Positions 1 through 12,400 are shown, counted from the stretch's first letter. The stretch is DNA of 64,000 nt from Ophiodon elongatus (GCA_016806645.1 JACSYO010000938.1:517001-581000); one strand, 5' to 3'. The notes: generated from the sequence alone by a model not told the origin. Program-made: numbers and translations.

Positions 1-3000
1 TTGTCCTTCTTTATCTCTGACTGCTGTGGGGCTTCTGGAGTAGACGGCTCAGCCCCGGTCCCTGATGTTCATGATGAATACAGTACAATCCGACAAACAC
101 ATTAACACCCATGAGTTTCATTTGGACAATTTTATGATTGGTCATTTCTTTCTTATTTGTGTCTCATTGAGTCACACACACAGTACTGTCCCACTTCTAT
201 CCGTGGACTTTTGTTGGCCCAAAATGTTGGTCAAGCCAGATTTGACGTCACTTCCAGCTCTACATTTGTTTTTATGAACATTATATATCCATAACCGCAG
301 CCTAAAGTTTATTTTTGCACTTCAAGTCTACTTTCTGCTTTCTCTACATGGTCTGTGTAGATATTGTTAACCATAAACCATATGTGTTCAGTTAGAGGGC
401 AAAGAATTCACAGGGCAACGAAACACTGGCCTTCTATTTTTTCTGAATTTAAAGATAACAGACCGTTTCATCTGTTTACAATCTTGAAATGTAATAAAAA
501 AAACATAAAGATTGCAAAGAACGGTGAGTAATTATCACAAATTCCCATAATCTATTTACCTAAAACCTACCAATATTGAGAAACATGATCCTGCTTATCG
601 TTTTATCCATAAACGTGAAGCCCTAGATTCTGTTCTCTCTGTATCGGTTTCACTGAAGGCTGCTCAAGACAAAGCTGAGCTTTAACCCTTTAATCATTCA
701 CCCTGCCATCCCACCGTAGTTAATGGGGTTCATTTCTATAAAAGAACATGTATGTATTTTTCATATAGAAACGAATGTGATCTTTTTTTTAAAGTGACCA
801 ATCGCGTTATATTTTAACTCTCCCTCTTCAGTGTGTCTCTCTTCCACTGAACGTCGTGCAACATTAACGTGATGGTGACTGATGCTCTTCAGGAGGATGT
901 TCATCAGCCACGCATTAATGTTTTCGCGTCTGCTAATACCATTTCTCACTTGTGGCCCCCGAATGATCTCGCTCCAGATAAATCACAAACGGGGGTTTTT
1001 CACACTGCCGCGTTGTAATTCATATCATTTCCCCATAATCATAACTCATGCTGTCGCCATAATTAGTTAACTGTGTTTAATCACACGCAAAATTGATCTC
1101 CGGGTAAGTAATGTTTCTAGAAATCCCTCCCCGGCTGTGATTCTGCTCCCCACTCATTTGTAACGGCGTAGCGGTAATGACGGTGCTCGTGGTGGCGGCG
1201 TGGAAGACCAGCGGGAGGTCTGGGTATGAGTTCGACTCATGTTCCCACAACACAACAACTCAATACAGGCCGGGGCTTTATCAATAATTCCCTTTGCCTT
1301 GTGCCATTCACCTTTGAGCAAAACAACTGGGGGTAGCTGGCGAGGCACAGGGAGAGGCATGCATGTCATTATGCGGGCGGGATTCTCCCGAGACAGCCTT
1401 CAATTCCTCTCTGCTTTCCTTCTGTTTTTCTCCCCCAGCCTCCCCTACATCTCCTCTCCGTCTCTGTCAGTAGTGAAACATGCACAGCTCTAATTAATTA
1501 GTCCCATAAGACCTGGACGAGTCTGAGATAACAGACTTCCTCCTCAGACTGCCGCTGAGCTCTGCACGATCTTGTGACGGCGCAACTTCCTCGTCTGAGG
1601 CCTTCCTCTTTGTCCTCGCTCGAACGCGTGCAAGCGTGAACCCTTCGGAGGCCTCCCTACGCTGCTTTGCCCCGTTCTCCGCTCTGTATTCGCGGCCTGA
1701 TGGCCTAATCACGACATGTCCTTGCTATGCACGCTGTGGGATTTGGCCCAGCAGTGAAAGAAGGAGACGCGTACTCAGAAATCTTCACCTGGTGCTTGAA
1801 AATACGAAAAAAATAAAATAAAAAAAGAACTATCATGAAGACACTTATGCCAAACAAACAAAATAAAAACAACACGAAGCTGTGGAGCATAGGGCTTTAG
1901 CACTTGGTGCTGATCCAGCTCTATACTGGAAGCCCCTAAGGCAAAACAAAATGTATTATACATTACACATGGTACATTCTGGGACCCCCCCACTTATGCC
2001 TCTGAACTCTCACCCTCCGGTTTGACAGTAGGAACAGGCAACTCTACATGAAGGTGATATTTTATGATTATGGACCTATACTAGGGATGGGCAGTACCAA
2101 ACTTTTTCAATTCAATATGACAATGACGCTTTTTGTTTTTACCGATACTGATACTGATGGTTTAATAAATGGGTATGTTTTTTTATTTTTTTAATTGGTC
2201 ATTTTCGGGAAAAGAAAACAACCATTGCACTCGAAGGCAAATCAGATGACATTCCGGACATTTATAACAAGTTTGTTACAAAAGCAAATATATGAGACCA
2301 TTTAAATACAAATGTTTGTAAGTGTAAAACAATAGTCCAGTATGTTTCAGAAAGACTATGATAAATAATGAGCCTCCTTATCATTTTCAGGGTGTGTTGT
2401 TTTAAAAATGTTATGTTGCACTTTATTGTCTCAAATGGTGCATTTTGCTGTATTTTTCACTCCTGGTGAAAAGCAGCATCACACCTGTACATGTCTCCTT
2501 TCTCCAGTCTCCTGTTTGATGAGGAAGGGTGCCACTGTGTCTCACTGGTTTCCACAGGTCATGTGACACTGGCCAGCTGAATATGTCAGGGCGGTTATGA
2601 CACAAACATCAAACAGAAGTGGTGAAAACGCTTGGAAGGGATGCAGCCACCCGTGTTCATATTTATGTAATTCTATTATCGACATGTATTTTTGAAGTAA
2701 TCGATGAGAAGTCAGATGAGATTGATAACACCGTATTGATCTGAACCCTCACTGGACATTATGTGAAGTACTGGAAAGAGATGGAGGAAATTTGTTGCGT
2801 CACCTGGGTTCACAGGGGTTAAACCCGGCCTTCCTGGGGACCGTTCAAACATGCAGACACAAACTAAGGGAAGTTTATACTTCCTGAACTCTGTCTTCCT
2901 TTCAGTAGTTATCACAAAGAGCACCTTTGCAGGGGTGATGCCTTCAAGGCCAGGCTGGCTTGTTCACAGGGCCGAGTGGAGACATGAACGGACCAAAGAC

Positions 3001-3834
3001 CACCTCTTTGTCTCCAGGAAGTCCTCAGAAAAAGACAGAATAGACACATCGGGGACGAGCGGTGTTTGCAAGCATGTTATTTTCCTTTGGACTCAACAAT
3101 GTTATTCTCCCTGTCAGGAAAACCTCGCCGACCAGCCAGAAAGGTGGCTGAATATTTATTTACCATATACATTATAGATGAAGACCACAGTCAATAAGGA
3201 CCTTAAATAATCTACAGAACTGTACGGGGGAAGGAATACGGACACCACGGTCGGACATGCTTCTTTAATATCTTTGGTTTCAATGCATTTTGTTCTAAAA
3301 ACTGCTTTTCTCACACATTTCTCCCCTTTCTTCCTTTTACAAGTCCACCAGGGAGGAGAAAGGAAACCATTTTTGAGTATTTTTGCACATTGTACAGCTA
3401 CATCTCATCATCCTTCACCCTGAAGCATGGAGTCTTTTTCCAGGTTTTGGAGCACTTTGAAATAATATGCTGAAGTGCATGAATTTTGCAGGCTTGGAGG
3501 GTTTGGGAGAGGGGGGGGCGCATGTGTGCATGAAATTGGTATTATCTACGCTATGCTCCCAAAAACTGAGACCGCAAAAGTGTTTATAGTAATAAAGGAG
3601 CCCGTCGTGGTATGGGCTGTATGGGATGTTGTGTAGCCTCACCTTTTCTCCGCTTTGTGACGCAGCTGTACACACGTAGCAGCACGGGGATGCTTCATCC
3701 TATCTGACTGCAGTCAGACCAGAAGCACGAGCTGGCAGCGAGCACAGGGGAGCCGGCCAGGGAGACGTGAACACAAACGACTCGCCTCTCGCCTGGATAC
3801 TCAAAATCGGCTGCTTTATCGCAGCGTGGTCTTG

Positions 3835-3835
<1 letters not shown>
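1..3835. other. Gene-free intergenic DNA
   Basis: No convincing gene. All open frames are short (under about 110 codons), lack recognisable domains and do not support each other across strands. Positions about 2085-2165 contain a degenerate stretch with 'accgatactgatactgatgg', reminiscent of dispersed fish repeats, but too decayed to classify. A repeat-poor block at 1000-1465 is listed separately. Confidence 0.7.
1000..1465. promoter_or_regulatory. Candidate conserved non-coding block
   Basis: The block is free of simple repeats and recognisable transposons. It has mixed AT-rich homeobox-like cores (ataattagttaactg near 1057, tcaataattccctttgcc near 1279) and GC-rich patches. Its texture resembles vertebrate enhancers in gene deserts beside developmental genes. 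That is inference from composition only; no alignment was possible. Several frames of 61-84 codons cross it on both strands, with none preferred. Confidence 0.25.
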
Positions 3836-3874
<39 letters not shown>

Positions 3875-4300
3875 TGAATTCTGAGAATGTGATTGTGTTG
3901 GTCGGGTGGGGGGGTCACGCAGTCATGGGCGGTCATCACCACACAGCTTTGCACTATCTCCGCCTGACCGAGGAACACCCCGTGAAGACATGCCTGATAG
4001 GGTGCAGGGGGTGGGAGGGAGAGGTGATGGGTGCAGGAGATTCTGGACCAGGCAGCGGGATGTATGCCGGTCGGGGGGGCAGCTCCACCAGGCCCAGCAG
4101 CACAACGCGGCCGGAGCTGTCCGCTCTGATAGCGGCCGCCACCGAGCCTCTGTTATCTGACGAGGGCTTTGAGCGGAGGAAGCCAGAGGAAGCAGCTGTG
4201 CGGGCCGGCGCGCGCCACCGCGTGCTCGTACACATCTCGTCTGCTTTCACAGACGCATCCATTCATGTGAACATCACCGCTGTTCCCTGAAAAGCTACAA
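3680..4300. other. GC- and CpG-rich patch, no gene assigned
   Basis: The patch is locally GC-rich with many CpGs (for example near 4110-4230, including the alternating run 'ggccggcgcgcgccac') in an otherwise AT-rich desert. It includes the (AC)n tract at 3836-3871. Open frames of 60-154 codons occur on both strands, as expected from GC-richness, and the longest + frame begins inside the microsatellite. It could be a small CpG island (orphan promoter or enhancer) or simply a GC-rich spot. No coding evidence. Confidence 0.35.
3836..3871. repeat. (AC)n microsatellite
   Basis: A perfect dinucleotide run of about 18 units, seen directly. Confidence 0.97.
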
Positions 4301-7300
4301 GGTACATCTAGCTGCTGATCTGCTCAATAATAGAGCCCAAGGCTTTTCTTTTTTTCAGTGTGACCATGGAACTGTTAATACTTTGGTTTAAAATGCTAAT
4401 GCACATCTCTTGATCACATTTATTGACGTGGTGTTGTGGTTGGAATTGCATCTCTGTCAGACGGAGCTGCTCTGAAATAATCTACTGCTTGAGTTAAGTA
4501 TATCCATTATATATATTTTATTCATGGCAAAGACACAAATACACAAATTAAAGCTTTTAAGTGGTAGTTTGACAACTTATCAGTATTGTTTTTAATAAAT
4601 GTTTGCATGTAATGAAGCTGTGCATTTCATGTCATCTGAATGGTAGTGACTATTCCCAGGGCTCTCGGCTGTAGCTGATGAGCTAACGACTGACTAATCA
4701 GGAACACACTAACTACTGAGACACAATCGCTCTCCAAGCTAGTGCAGTCGCTACTCAGACAATGAGGCCCTGTTGGTACACATAGTGTGCCATTGTAACC
4801 ACTGCTTCAGCCAATTATGAGATAATTACCGTATAACTACAATGCTGTGAATGCTGGCTTCATAAGATCATCCGGCGGCGCTCAGTCAATTTCACTGAGC
4901 TGTATTTACTGTATCCAGCAAGCCATACTGGTCCCCAGTATGAAGCCAAAATCAAAAACAAAAAACACCAAAAAGACACCAAAAACATATTTTGGTGTCA
5001 TTTAATCGCAATAAACGGATATAAAGGATGAAGAATTCAAGCTCTGTCAGGTCGGTCCACACGACGACAAGCAAACACTTTTTCTCGTTTTCTGGTTGGA
5101 CTTTGGATCAATCGGTGTTGGGCTATGCTAACATTGTAGCAGCTCCATCAACTCTATAAATAAGGTCATCGCGGAATAAATATGGTGATGATGTCATTGT
5201 TCATACCATAGGCAGTCTGTGTTTTTACACATACATTTATATACAGAGTTTTGTCTGGTCTGTGAACAAATATGAGGTATCGTAGAGCTCCGGATGACCA
5301 CAGATGCCAACGATATTCTTTTCTCCATTTCTGATTCAACAACATCAGGACGTCTTTGACAATAGGAGGAAGGGTCCTCGCTGAGAGGCATTCGCCACAC
5401 AGCGGCACACGATATTCTCGTTGGATTAGCGTCATGGACACTCCACAACAACTCAGCAGAATTTATTCAGTGTCTGGTAGCAGTTTACTACCTAAAGAAT
5501 ATCGATTTTTCTTCCATTAATAGTTGCACTGAAGCTTATCTACCCTTTGTATACTTCAGATAATCCTTTGTCTTTACTGTACATACCCTATGGACATGAA
5601 ATTAAAATAAACTTGTACTTCTATGAAATTAATTGAGTCCTTGAAATTAATAGTTATGAATGCAAAATTAATTGAAAGGTAGAAGATAAAACTTGTTTCA
5701 AATAATTGGATTAATCTGTGCACTTGCAGATTAAACCTGTATAAAGGTATTAACTCTCCCTTTAAACTTAATGAGTCCTTTCTCAGCCCATGAAATAGTA
5801 GAACCGCAACGAATCAATCCAGAAGCAATGAGTGTCTCTTCAGGAGGAATCCAAAGGGGTCCTTTTATTGTCCCTAATTGGAAAATGAAATGCCAGCAAG
5901 CAAAACTAAACTAAACTGAACTGTATTTATATCAAAAAAGCGGACATGGCTGTAAATACTCAAAGTGGCCGAGGGGAAAGTCCATCGTATGGTTAGCAAT
6001 TTGACTCAGTGCTTAATATGTATTCATTAAGTGAGTCAACTATAATATCACTGAATGTGATATCCTCAGCATATGCATCGGCATCGTAAAGGACTGCATC
6101 ACGTCTACAAAGGCTCTGTGAGAGAGCATTGCTGTATGGTCCTCCCATGAACCATGAGAGTCTTCTCAACATGTTCTCTATTTACGTATTCGTGTTCTTT
6201 ATTGTAAAATGAAAACATTTTCTATTAATCATATAGCTAATTGAAGATTGCACAGCTTTACTTTACTGCAAGTAGTGCTTTCTCCTTTAAAATGGATGCC
6301 TTGTTATTTTTGTCCTGTTGACCATACCTTTGGTTCATTCAAATATATATATATGCACACATTTCTGTCAGCACATATGTGTGATTCATGAACTGTTCTC
6401 AGAGGCGTGAGGATTGATGTCCTGGTTTGATGCAGTGCTGTGAGCATCAGACTCATTGTAGGTCGTCATAGCGTCGGCCCCTGAATGTTTGGATGAGATG
6501 AGATGAGACAAATGAAAAATGAAAATGAAAAAATGAAAAACTCCTGCAAAACCACAGCCAGCCTTTTCTGATCTATAGCACTGCATATTTGTGTAGATAA
6601 ATATATGGAATTACTTACATTTAGCAGAGATATTGAAAATGTTTATGGAAGGAAAGAAATTCTGAAAAATATAACAAAATAATAATATATATTTTTCTCT
6701 TACATTTTCTTATGTTCTTTTGCTATACAAATCTAGAATTGTATAATGCAAACTTCAGAGTAATGTATTAATTTCCCATCAAGTGTACCGGAAAGAGGAA
6801 TAAAAAGGCTGATATTGATGATGATCACATTTATAACACAAGTTTTAGTTTTTAGTTAGACATTTTTTGGGATGAATATAAACACAATGTTGTGAACGAT
6901 AGGAATGAGTAGGAAAATACATCTTAAAGCAAGAAGATAATGGCAGCTGGCTCAAAGAAAACTGCTCAAACTTCTGCACGCTTGCAGTAGAACATCAGTT
7001 CAACATCCACTTTGTCCAGAGTTGTTCAAACTTTTGCAATTTAAAGTTTACATTCAGTCTTACTCACCAAAACATAGTGTCTATCCTTGAATCGTAACAA
7101 ACTTGATGTTCACATTTACTTCTGTATAAAACATGTCCAAAGCAGTAAATGCCTTTTACATCTAGCATTGTTTACATCCATGTTCACGAGCTGGCAGGCT
7201 TCTCCCCCACTGTCTTTGTTCAACCAGTTCTAATTGCCGACATAAATACCTCCACACTCCATTGGAGTCTGGATGCAACACACAGGGCTTTCAACGAACT

Positions 7301-7344
7301 CCATAGTCCGATTCGTGTGGGAGAACTGGGACAGGTGGAGAATG
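4301..7344. other. Gene-free AT-rich intergenic DNA
   Basis: No gene or RNA recognised. It contains A/T-rich low-complexity stretches, for example a short 'gatgagatgagatgag' run near 6492 followed by A-rich 'aaaatgaaaa' motifs. The two overlapping minus-strand frames at about 5166-5451 have no family features. Confidence 0.7.
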
Positions 7345-7505
7345 GATCAAACAAACACAGGACTTTCACCCAGGAAACCGCTGTTCAGGTCACCTGTGAA
7401 GGCAAGTCAACGTTGACTTAGTTTGTTAGGTTAGTTAGTGAAGTGAGTAGTTAGTATTGTTAGTCCCATGATTCATGTGAGTCATGACGCACTTGTAGTC
7501 ACATT

Positions 7506-8560
7506 CTCGCTAGAGTCGTTAGTCGCTCTGCTGTCACGTGAGTCGTTAGTCGCTCTGCTGTCAGGAGAGTCGTTAGTCGCTCTGCTGTCACGTGAGTCAT
7601 TAGTCGCTCTGTTGTCAGGAGAGTCATTAGTCGCTCTGCTGTCACGAGAGTCATTAGTCGCTCTGTTGTCATGTGAGTCATTAGTCGCTCTGCTGTCACG
7701 AGAGTCATTAGTCGCTCTGCTGTCAGCAAAGTCGTTAGTCGCTCTGCTGTCACGAGAGTCATTAGTCGCTCTGCTGTCAGGAGAGTCGTTAGTCGCTCTG
7801 CTATCATGAGAGTCGTTAGTCGCTCTGCTGTCACGTGAGTCGTTAGTCGCTCTGCTGTCACGAGAGTCGTCAGTCGCTCTGCTGTCACGAGAGTCGTCAG
7901 TCGCTCTGCTGTCACGAGAGTCGTCAGTCGCTCTGCTATCATGAGAGTCGTTAGTCGCTCTGCTGTCACGTGAGTCGTTAGTCGCTCTGCTGTCAGGAGA
8001 GTCGTCAGTCGCTCTGCTGTCACGAAAGTCGTCAGTCGCTCTGCTGTCAGGAGAGTCGTCAGTCGCTCTTGTCACGAGAGTCGTAGTCGCTCTGTGTCAC
8101 GAAAGTCGTCAGTCGCTCTGCTGTCAGGAAGTCGTCAGTCGCTCTGCTGTCCCGAGAGTCGTCAGTCGCTCTGCTGTCAGGAGAGTCGCCAGTCGCTCTG
8201 CTGTCAGGAGAGTCGTCAGTCGCTCTGCTGTCACGAAATCGAGTCGCTCTGCTGTCACGAGAGTCGTCAGTCGCTCTGCTGTCACGAGGTCGTCAGTCGC
8301 TCTGCTGTCAACTGAGTCGTCAGTCGCTCTGCTGTCACGAGAGGTCAGTCGCTCTGCTGTCACGTGAGTCGTCAGTCGCTCTGCTGTCACGAGACGTCAG
8401 TCGCTCTGCTGTCACGTGAGTCGTCAGTCGCTCTGCTGTCACGAGAGTCGTCAGTCGCTCTGCTGTCACGAGAGTCGTCAGTCGCTCTGCTGTCACGAGA
8501 GTCGTCAGTCGCTCTGCTGTCACGAGAGTCGTCAGTCGCTCTGCTGTCACGTGAGTCCTT
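7506..8560. repeat. 27-bp minisatellite array, about 39 units
   Basis: The basic unit is 27 bp and reads 'agtcgttagtcgctctg' followed by 'ctgtcacgtg' or variants (caggag, cacgag, catgag). Because 27 is a multiple of three, long repetitive frames open on both strands (9-residue repeats such as ATNDSRDSR on minus). These are artefacts, not genes. Units in the left third mostly carry 'gttagtcgc' and those on the right mostly 'gtcagtcgc'. A five-unit block marked by the rare variant 'ctatcatgag' recurs at 7801 and 7936, giving a 135-bp higher-order period. Small deletions break register between about 8065 and 8400. Confidence 0.95.
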
Positions 8561-9084
8561 TGTCGGTCGCTAGTAATGTGAATAATTCGTCAATCTGTAG
8601 TCAGATGAGTCGGCTGTCACTCTGCAGTCATGTGACTTGTTAGTCACTCTCTAGTCACTTGAATTGTTAGTCACTAGTCATTAGTAACTTGCTAATCACA
8701 TGACTTGTTAGTCAACTGATAGTCTTGTAAGTCATTACTCATGTGAGTTGTTACTCTGTTGTCACGTTAGTCGTTTGTCAGTCACTAATCATGTGAGTCG
8801 TTAGTCACTCTGCAGTGATCTGAGTCAATAGTCACTCTGTAGTAATGTGAGTCGTAGTTTTCTCACCATTAGTCACTTGCGTGTCACATGAGTCATAGTC
8901 ACTCACGGGTCATTAATCTTATTGACTTGCTAGTCACTTGAGTTGTTACTCGGTAGTCACATGACTCATTAGTAACTAACCATTCGTTACTTTCTTGGCA
9001 CATGAGTCATTAGTCCCTAAGCCTTAGTGACTCGTATGTCATGTGAGTCTTTAGTCACTTGGTAGCCACGTGTGTAATTAGTCA
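8561..9084. repeat. Degenerate flank of the 27-bp array
   Basis: This region still consists of recurring 'gtgagtcgttagtcact' and 'tagtcacttg' type motifs, but units are heavily diverged and irregular in length. It grades from the homogeneous array on the left into the 'gttaacttacaccatgatc' module on the right. It is best read as an older, decayed part of the same expansion. Confidence 0.8.
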
Positions 9085-9275
9085 AGTTAACTTACACCAT
9101 GATCTTTTCCTTACCTGAAACTAGGTTGTGTTGCCTAACTCTCTGTGTAGACAGAAGTTTATTTTGAAAAGACACTATGCATGTATTACTAAACTGACGT
9201 ATGTGTATACTGTTGTAGTTTGAAGCGTAGGCCACTGACCGAGCAGTGGTATTTTGATGAGTTTGAATAAAAAAT

Positions 9276-10000
9276 GTGTTGCTTTGTTTGTGTATTGTTG
9301 CATTTCTTGATGCCTTACCACCAACTGTTCACCAGTGTTATAGTATGACATGTTTGTGTGCGGCGACATGAATGTGCATGCGTGTGCACAAAACAAACAA
9401 AATGGGGACCCCGACACAAAAGAACTGCTCCAGTTCTACTTGTGGTCAAAATCTTGTTCCTCTTGAATTTACATACAAACTGTTTTACATGAATCTACTT
9501 ACAAGTCTGCATTACGCTACGGTATAATGACATATCAGTAATAGCGAGCAACATCAGTGTTTCACACATGAGGGAACATGCAGAGCACACGTCTGAAAGA
9601 GTAGAAACACTGCCTGCCCCTTTTAAACCTGCTGTGACTGTTGACAAGGACCAGGTCTGAGGTGACCTTGGACTATAATAGCATGAGACATTCAGCAGCT
9701 CATCTACAATCCAGCTTTGTGGTTAATGGTCAGTCTACTCCGTCTGCTTTCATTGCTTGTAAACCGTTGTTATAGCAGAATGATGATGTTATAGACCTGC
9801 TATCATAGCACTTACCATATGCAAGCACTCATTAGGAAGTGCTCATTGGGAGCTTGGAGCAGCAGGCTCATAACATTTCACAAGGGGACATTATTTATTT
9901 CCATGAGCATTATATGACACTGGGATGATTCTCTGGGTTTTTAAGGCCCGAAAACATCCTTTTTCAACCAGACCTCCCTGGGTCTCCCATGGTCAGTCTT
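9276..10000. other. Gene-free intergenic DNA
   Basis: No gene seen. The stretch from about 9640 to 9950 is repeat-poor and could hold regulatory sequence, but nothing specific supports this. Confidence 0.6.
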
Positions 10001-10335
10001 CCCCATATTCAAGACCGTGGTGGCGGGGCGTGGTTGGGCTGAGCTGCAGAGGGGGAGGGGGGGAGTGGTTGAGGGAACGGTGCCGGGAAGAGGCGTAATC
10101 AGCCTCAGCTGTAACGAATCTTTGATTGTGTCGCTCGCCGATAAAAACACTAGTAGCGAAGGAGGAGCGGGTGGAGAAGGAGAGCAGGGAGCCCGGTCTG
10201 TCAGAGCAGAAAGGACCGAGCAGGAAGCCGACGGACAGACACACATGGCGCGGAGGCGCGGCAGGAGGGCGCACAGCCAGGCCAGCCTGTACAGATCTGA
10301 TCATAAAACCCCTGAGAAACACTAGTTGAGTGTGC
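10001..10335. promoter_or_regulatory. Orphan CpG/GC-rich block, possible promoter
   Basis: A sharply bounded GC-rich segment with many CpGs (gtgtcgctcgccgataaa near 10128; acatggcgcggaggcgcgg near 10243) inside AT-rich DNA. Frames of 60-110 codons are open on both strands and none resembles a known protein. An ATG at 10244 begins a short basic frame ending at 10325. It could be the promoter or first exon of an unannotated transcript, or a GC-rich relic. No TATA box or splice structure decides this. Confidence 0.3.
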
Positions 10336-12149
10336 CGCCTTCATTGTGCTGCGAGAAACCCACCGAGGGTAACCAAAGAGTGTTACAAAGATAAAAGAAT
10401 TTTTTTTTCTGGAGGCCTTTGTGCCATGGTTAAGAAAACCATTACATACACTCTGCGTGTACTTGATACGTGCTACGTGATTCAAGGCCTTTACACTCCG
10501 GATGCGGTGCTTAAGTGCGATTAATTTGTACGTCAATATATTTTTTCGGAACTATTGCTTTTGTCAAGAAAACTTTCACAAAGGATGCAATTATTACGTA
10601 GTGAAAAAGCAACTTCATTTTTTGGCATCAACCACTCACATTGTGCGGAACAGGTTGAGTTGCACTTCTACGTATAAAAATAACAACAGAGAGGCTTTGT
10701 AGGCCGAACCAAGACGACAAAGGCAGCAGAGACCAGACCCGCTCCTTCTACTCTGACCTGACACAGTAAAAGCCCTCAAATGATCGTGCAGTTCAGTCGT
10801 CATCACCCTGCGGTTTTAATCTTCTATTGTATCAGGAACTTTTACAGTACCTGATTTTAAAATACATGTCCCAGTTAGACGGATCAGTCCACTCTAATAA
10901 AGTCAAACAACACCTTATTTTAAAGCTGTGAGTGACGTCTGCATGCTTAGTTTGTGTATTTGTACTTTATTATTTTCAGCCACACAGCGTGTTCCAGTCT
11001 CGACATCTCCACAGCTGTGGCCAGGATTTTATTAATACTGAGGTCATGAGATGAAGTTGAAAACCTCCAAATGTTGTTCCTCCAGGTCCACAAAGAACTG
11101 GACGTCATTACGTCACCTGACTAGCAGCAGCCCTGCATGTCCTGGCTGCTGATTACGTAGGTTATAAACAAATTAAAGTGCATTCCTTTTCCTAGTTATA
11201 CGTCTTGTCATGGGAGCATATCTTGCTCAGACTCCATTGATTCCATCTTTTACATGTTCTGCTGTCCAGACCCAAGTCTTTATCATCTGGATGTACATGC
11301 TTTTGCAAAAATAAATTTTCGTATTTGCCAGAACTACACACCTGAATCATGAGTGTTGTGTTTGCAGCTTATTGTGCTGCCCCCGAATGGCTAAAAAACA
11401 TAATCTGTTAATGCAACCCCAAAACTGACTCAATAGAATCATGGGAAGTTAATCCATAGTTAGTCCAGAGTGGTGAATTTAATCTGATTGTAATTTTGAC
11501 ATACTGTATCTGAAGCCTTTTATAACAATACATAATCCCACTAATAACATTTTAAAAGAAGATAAGAATCTCAGTCATTCTCATCTTTGGACCTGCCCAC
11601 CTTTAGGGCGACACCAGTCCCCAAAAAGAAGCCGCCAGACTTTTAGAAACAACTGGTTCTGAATCGCTTATTATCCACTTGGGTAGTAGTTCAGCATGAG
11701 TGCAAGGGCATTGTTTTTTTTCACCCAGATATGAAATGAGAAATGATCCATGTCAAAACGCTGCCTGATTATGAGGCTCATAAATGTCTGCTCCCCTCTC
11801 AGGAACGAGACAGACGGTTATTTGAGGAGAGCTCTGATGCCCTCGTTTCAAAGCACTGAGAACTTAGTGAGGGAAGTGAGACAGCAGTCTGTTTGACTGC
11901 TTTATAGTTTGTTCACTACCCAGGTGTGAAATCTAAACACATAATCACACACGGTAACAGACAAGAGACGGCAGTCGCATTTAATTAACCTTTTTCTTTC
12001 AAACTGTTTTTATCAATGTTTTTCAAATTGTCACGACATGTTTTTTAAACAGATATACAAGAATAAAGGCATATAAACATTCAATATATGGCAGAAACAG
12101 TATGAACATACAAAACATGCATTCATCTTTAGTTATATTGATAATTATC
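10336..12149. other. Gene-free intergenic DNA
   Basis: AT-rich and mostly unique-looking, with no ORF or RNA gene I recognise. Confidence 0.65.
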
Positions 12150-12400
12150 AGTGTTGTTAGTATGACTTGTTCGTCAGTCGAGTTAACTTCAACCTCTTTT
12201 CCTACACCTGATTATGCGGATTTGTTACGCGACCTAACTTCCTGTGTAGACGGAAGTTTATTTTGAAAGGACACTATGCGTGTACCGAGTGGAAACTTAC
12301 ACGTCGGAAACCGACGCTAGAGGGGAACGTGGTTTGAAGAGCCGAGCCACTGACCAAGCGTTGGTATTTGAAGAGCTGGGAGGGAACGTGCAGGTCAGAC
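12150..12400 (+). repeat. Family A repeat, copy 2
   Basis: The copy has 'cgagttaacttcaacctcttttcc', then 'gaagtttattttgaaagg', then 'gatgctagagg'-type sequence ('gacgctagaggggaacg') and 'gccactgaccaagcgttgg', in the same order as the other copies. Just before the first module, 'gttagtatgacttgttcgtc' resembles the degenerate edges of the 7.5-9.1 kb minisatellite, suggesting the array's seed sequence is part of the element. Confidence 0.7.

Larger units (their letters stand above)
7345..9275 (+). repeat. Family A repeat, copy 1, interrupted by a minisatellite
   Basis: Modules shared with other copies of family A bracket this interval. The left module at 7345-7420 has 'caggactttcacccagg' and 'caagtcaacgttga'. 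The right modules are at 9085-9150 ('accatgatcttttcc'), 9155-9180 ('gaagtttattttgaaaag') and 9215-9270 ('gccactgaccgagcagtgg'). In other copies the left module and the 'atgatcttttcc' module lie within roughly 100 bp. Here they are about 1.65 kb apart because a tandem array occupies the space. The family has no name I can assign. Confidence 0.75.

Noticed and set aside
7468..8550. Long repetitive open frames (up to 197 codons) on both strands, resembling a Ser/Asp/Arg-repeat protein
   Set aside because: They are translations of the 27-bp minisatellite, whose period is a multiple of three. Frames open on both strands and break wherever a unit has an indel.
7506..8560. CRISPR-like array because of regularly spaced short repeats
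   Set aside because: Units are contiguous 27-bp tandem repeats without unique spacers, in a vertebrate genome.
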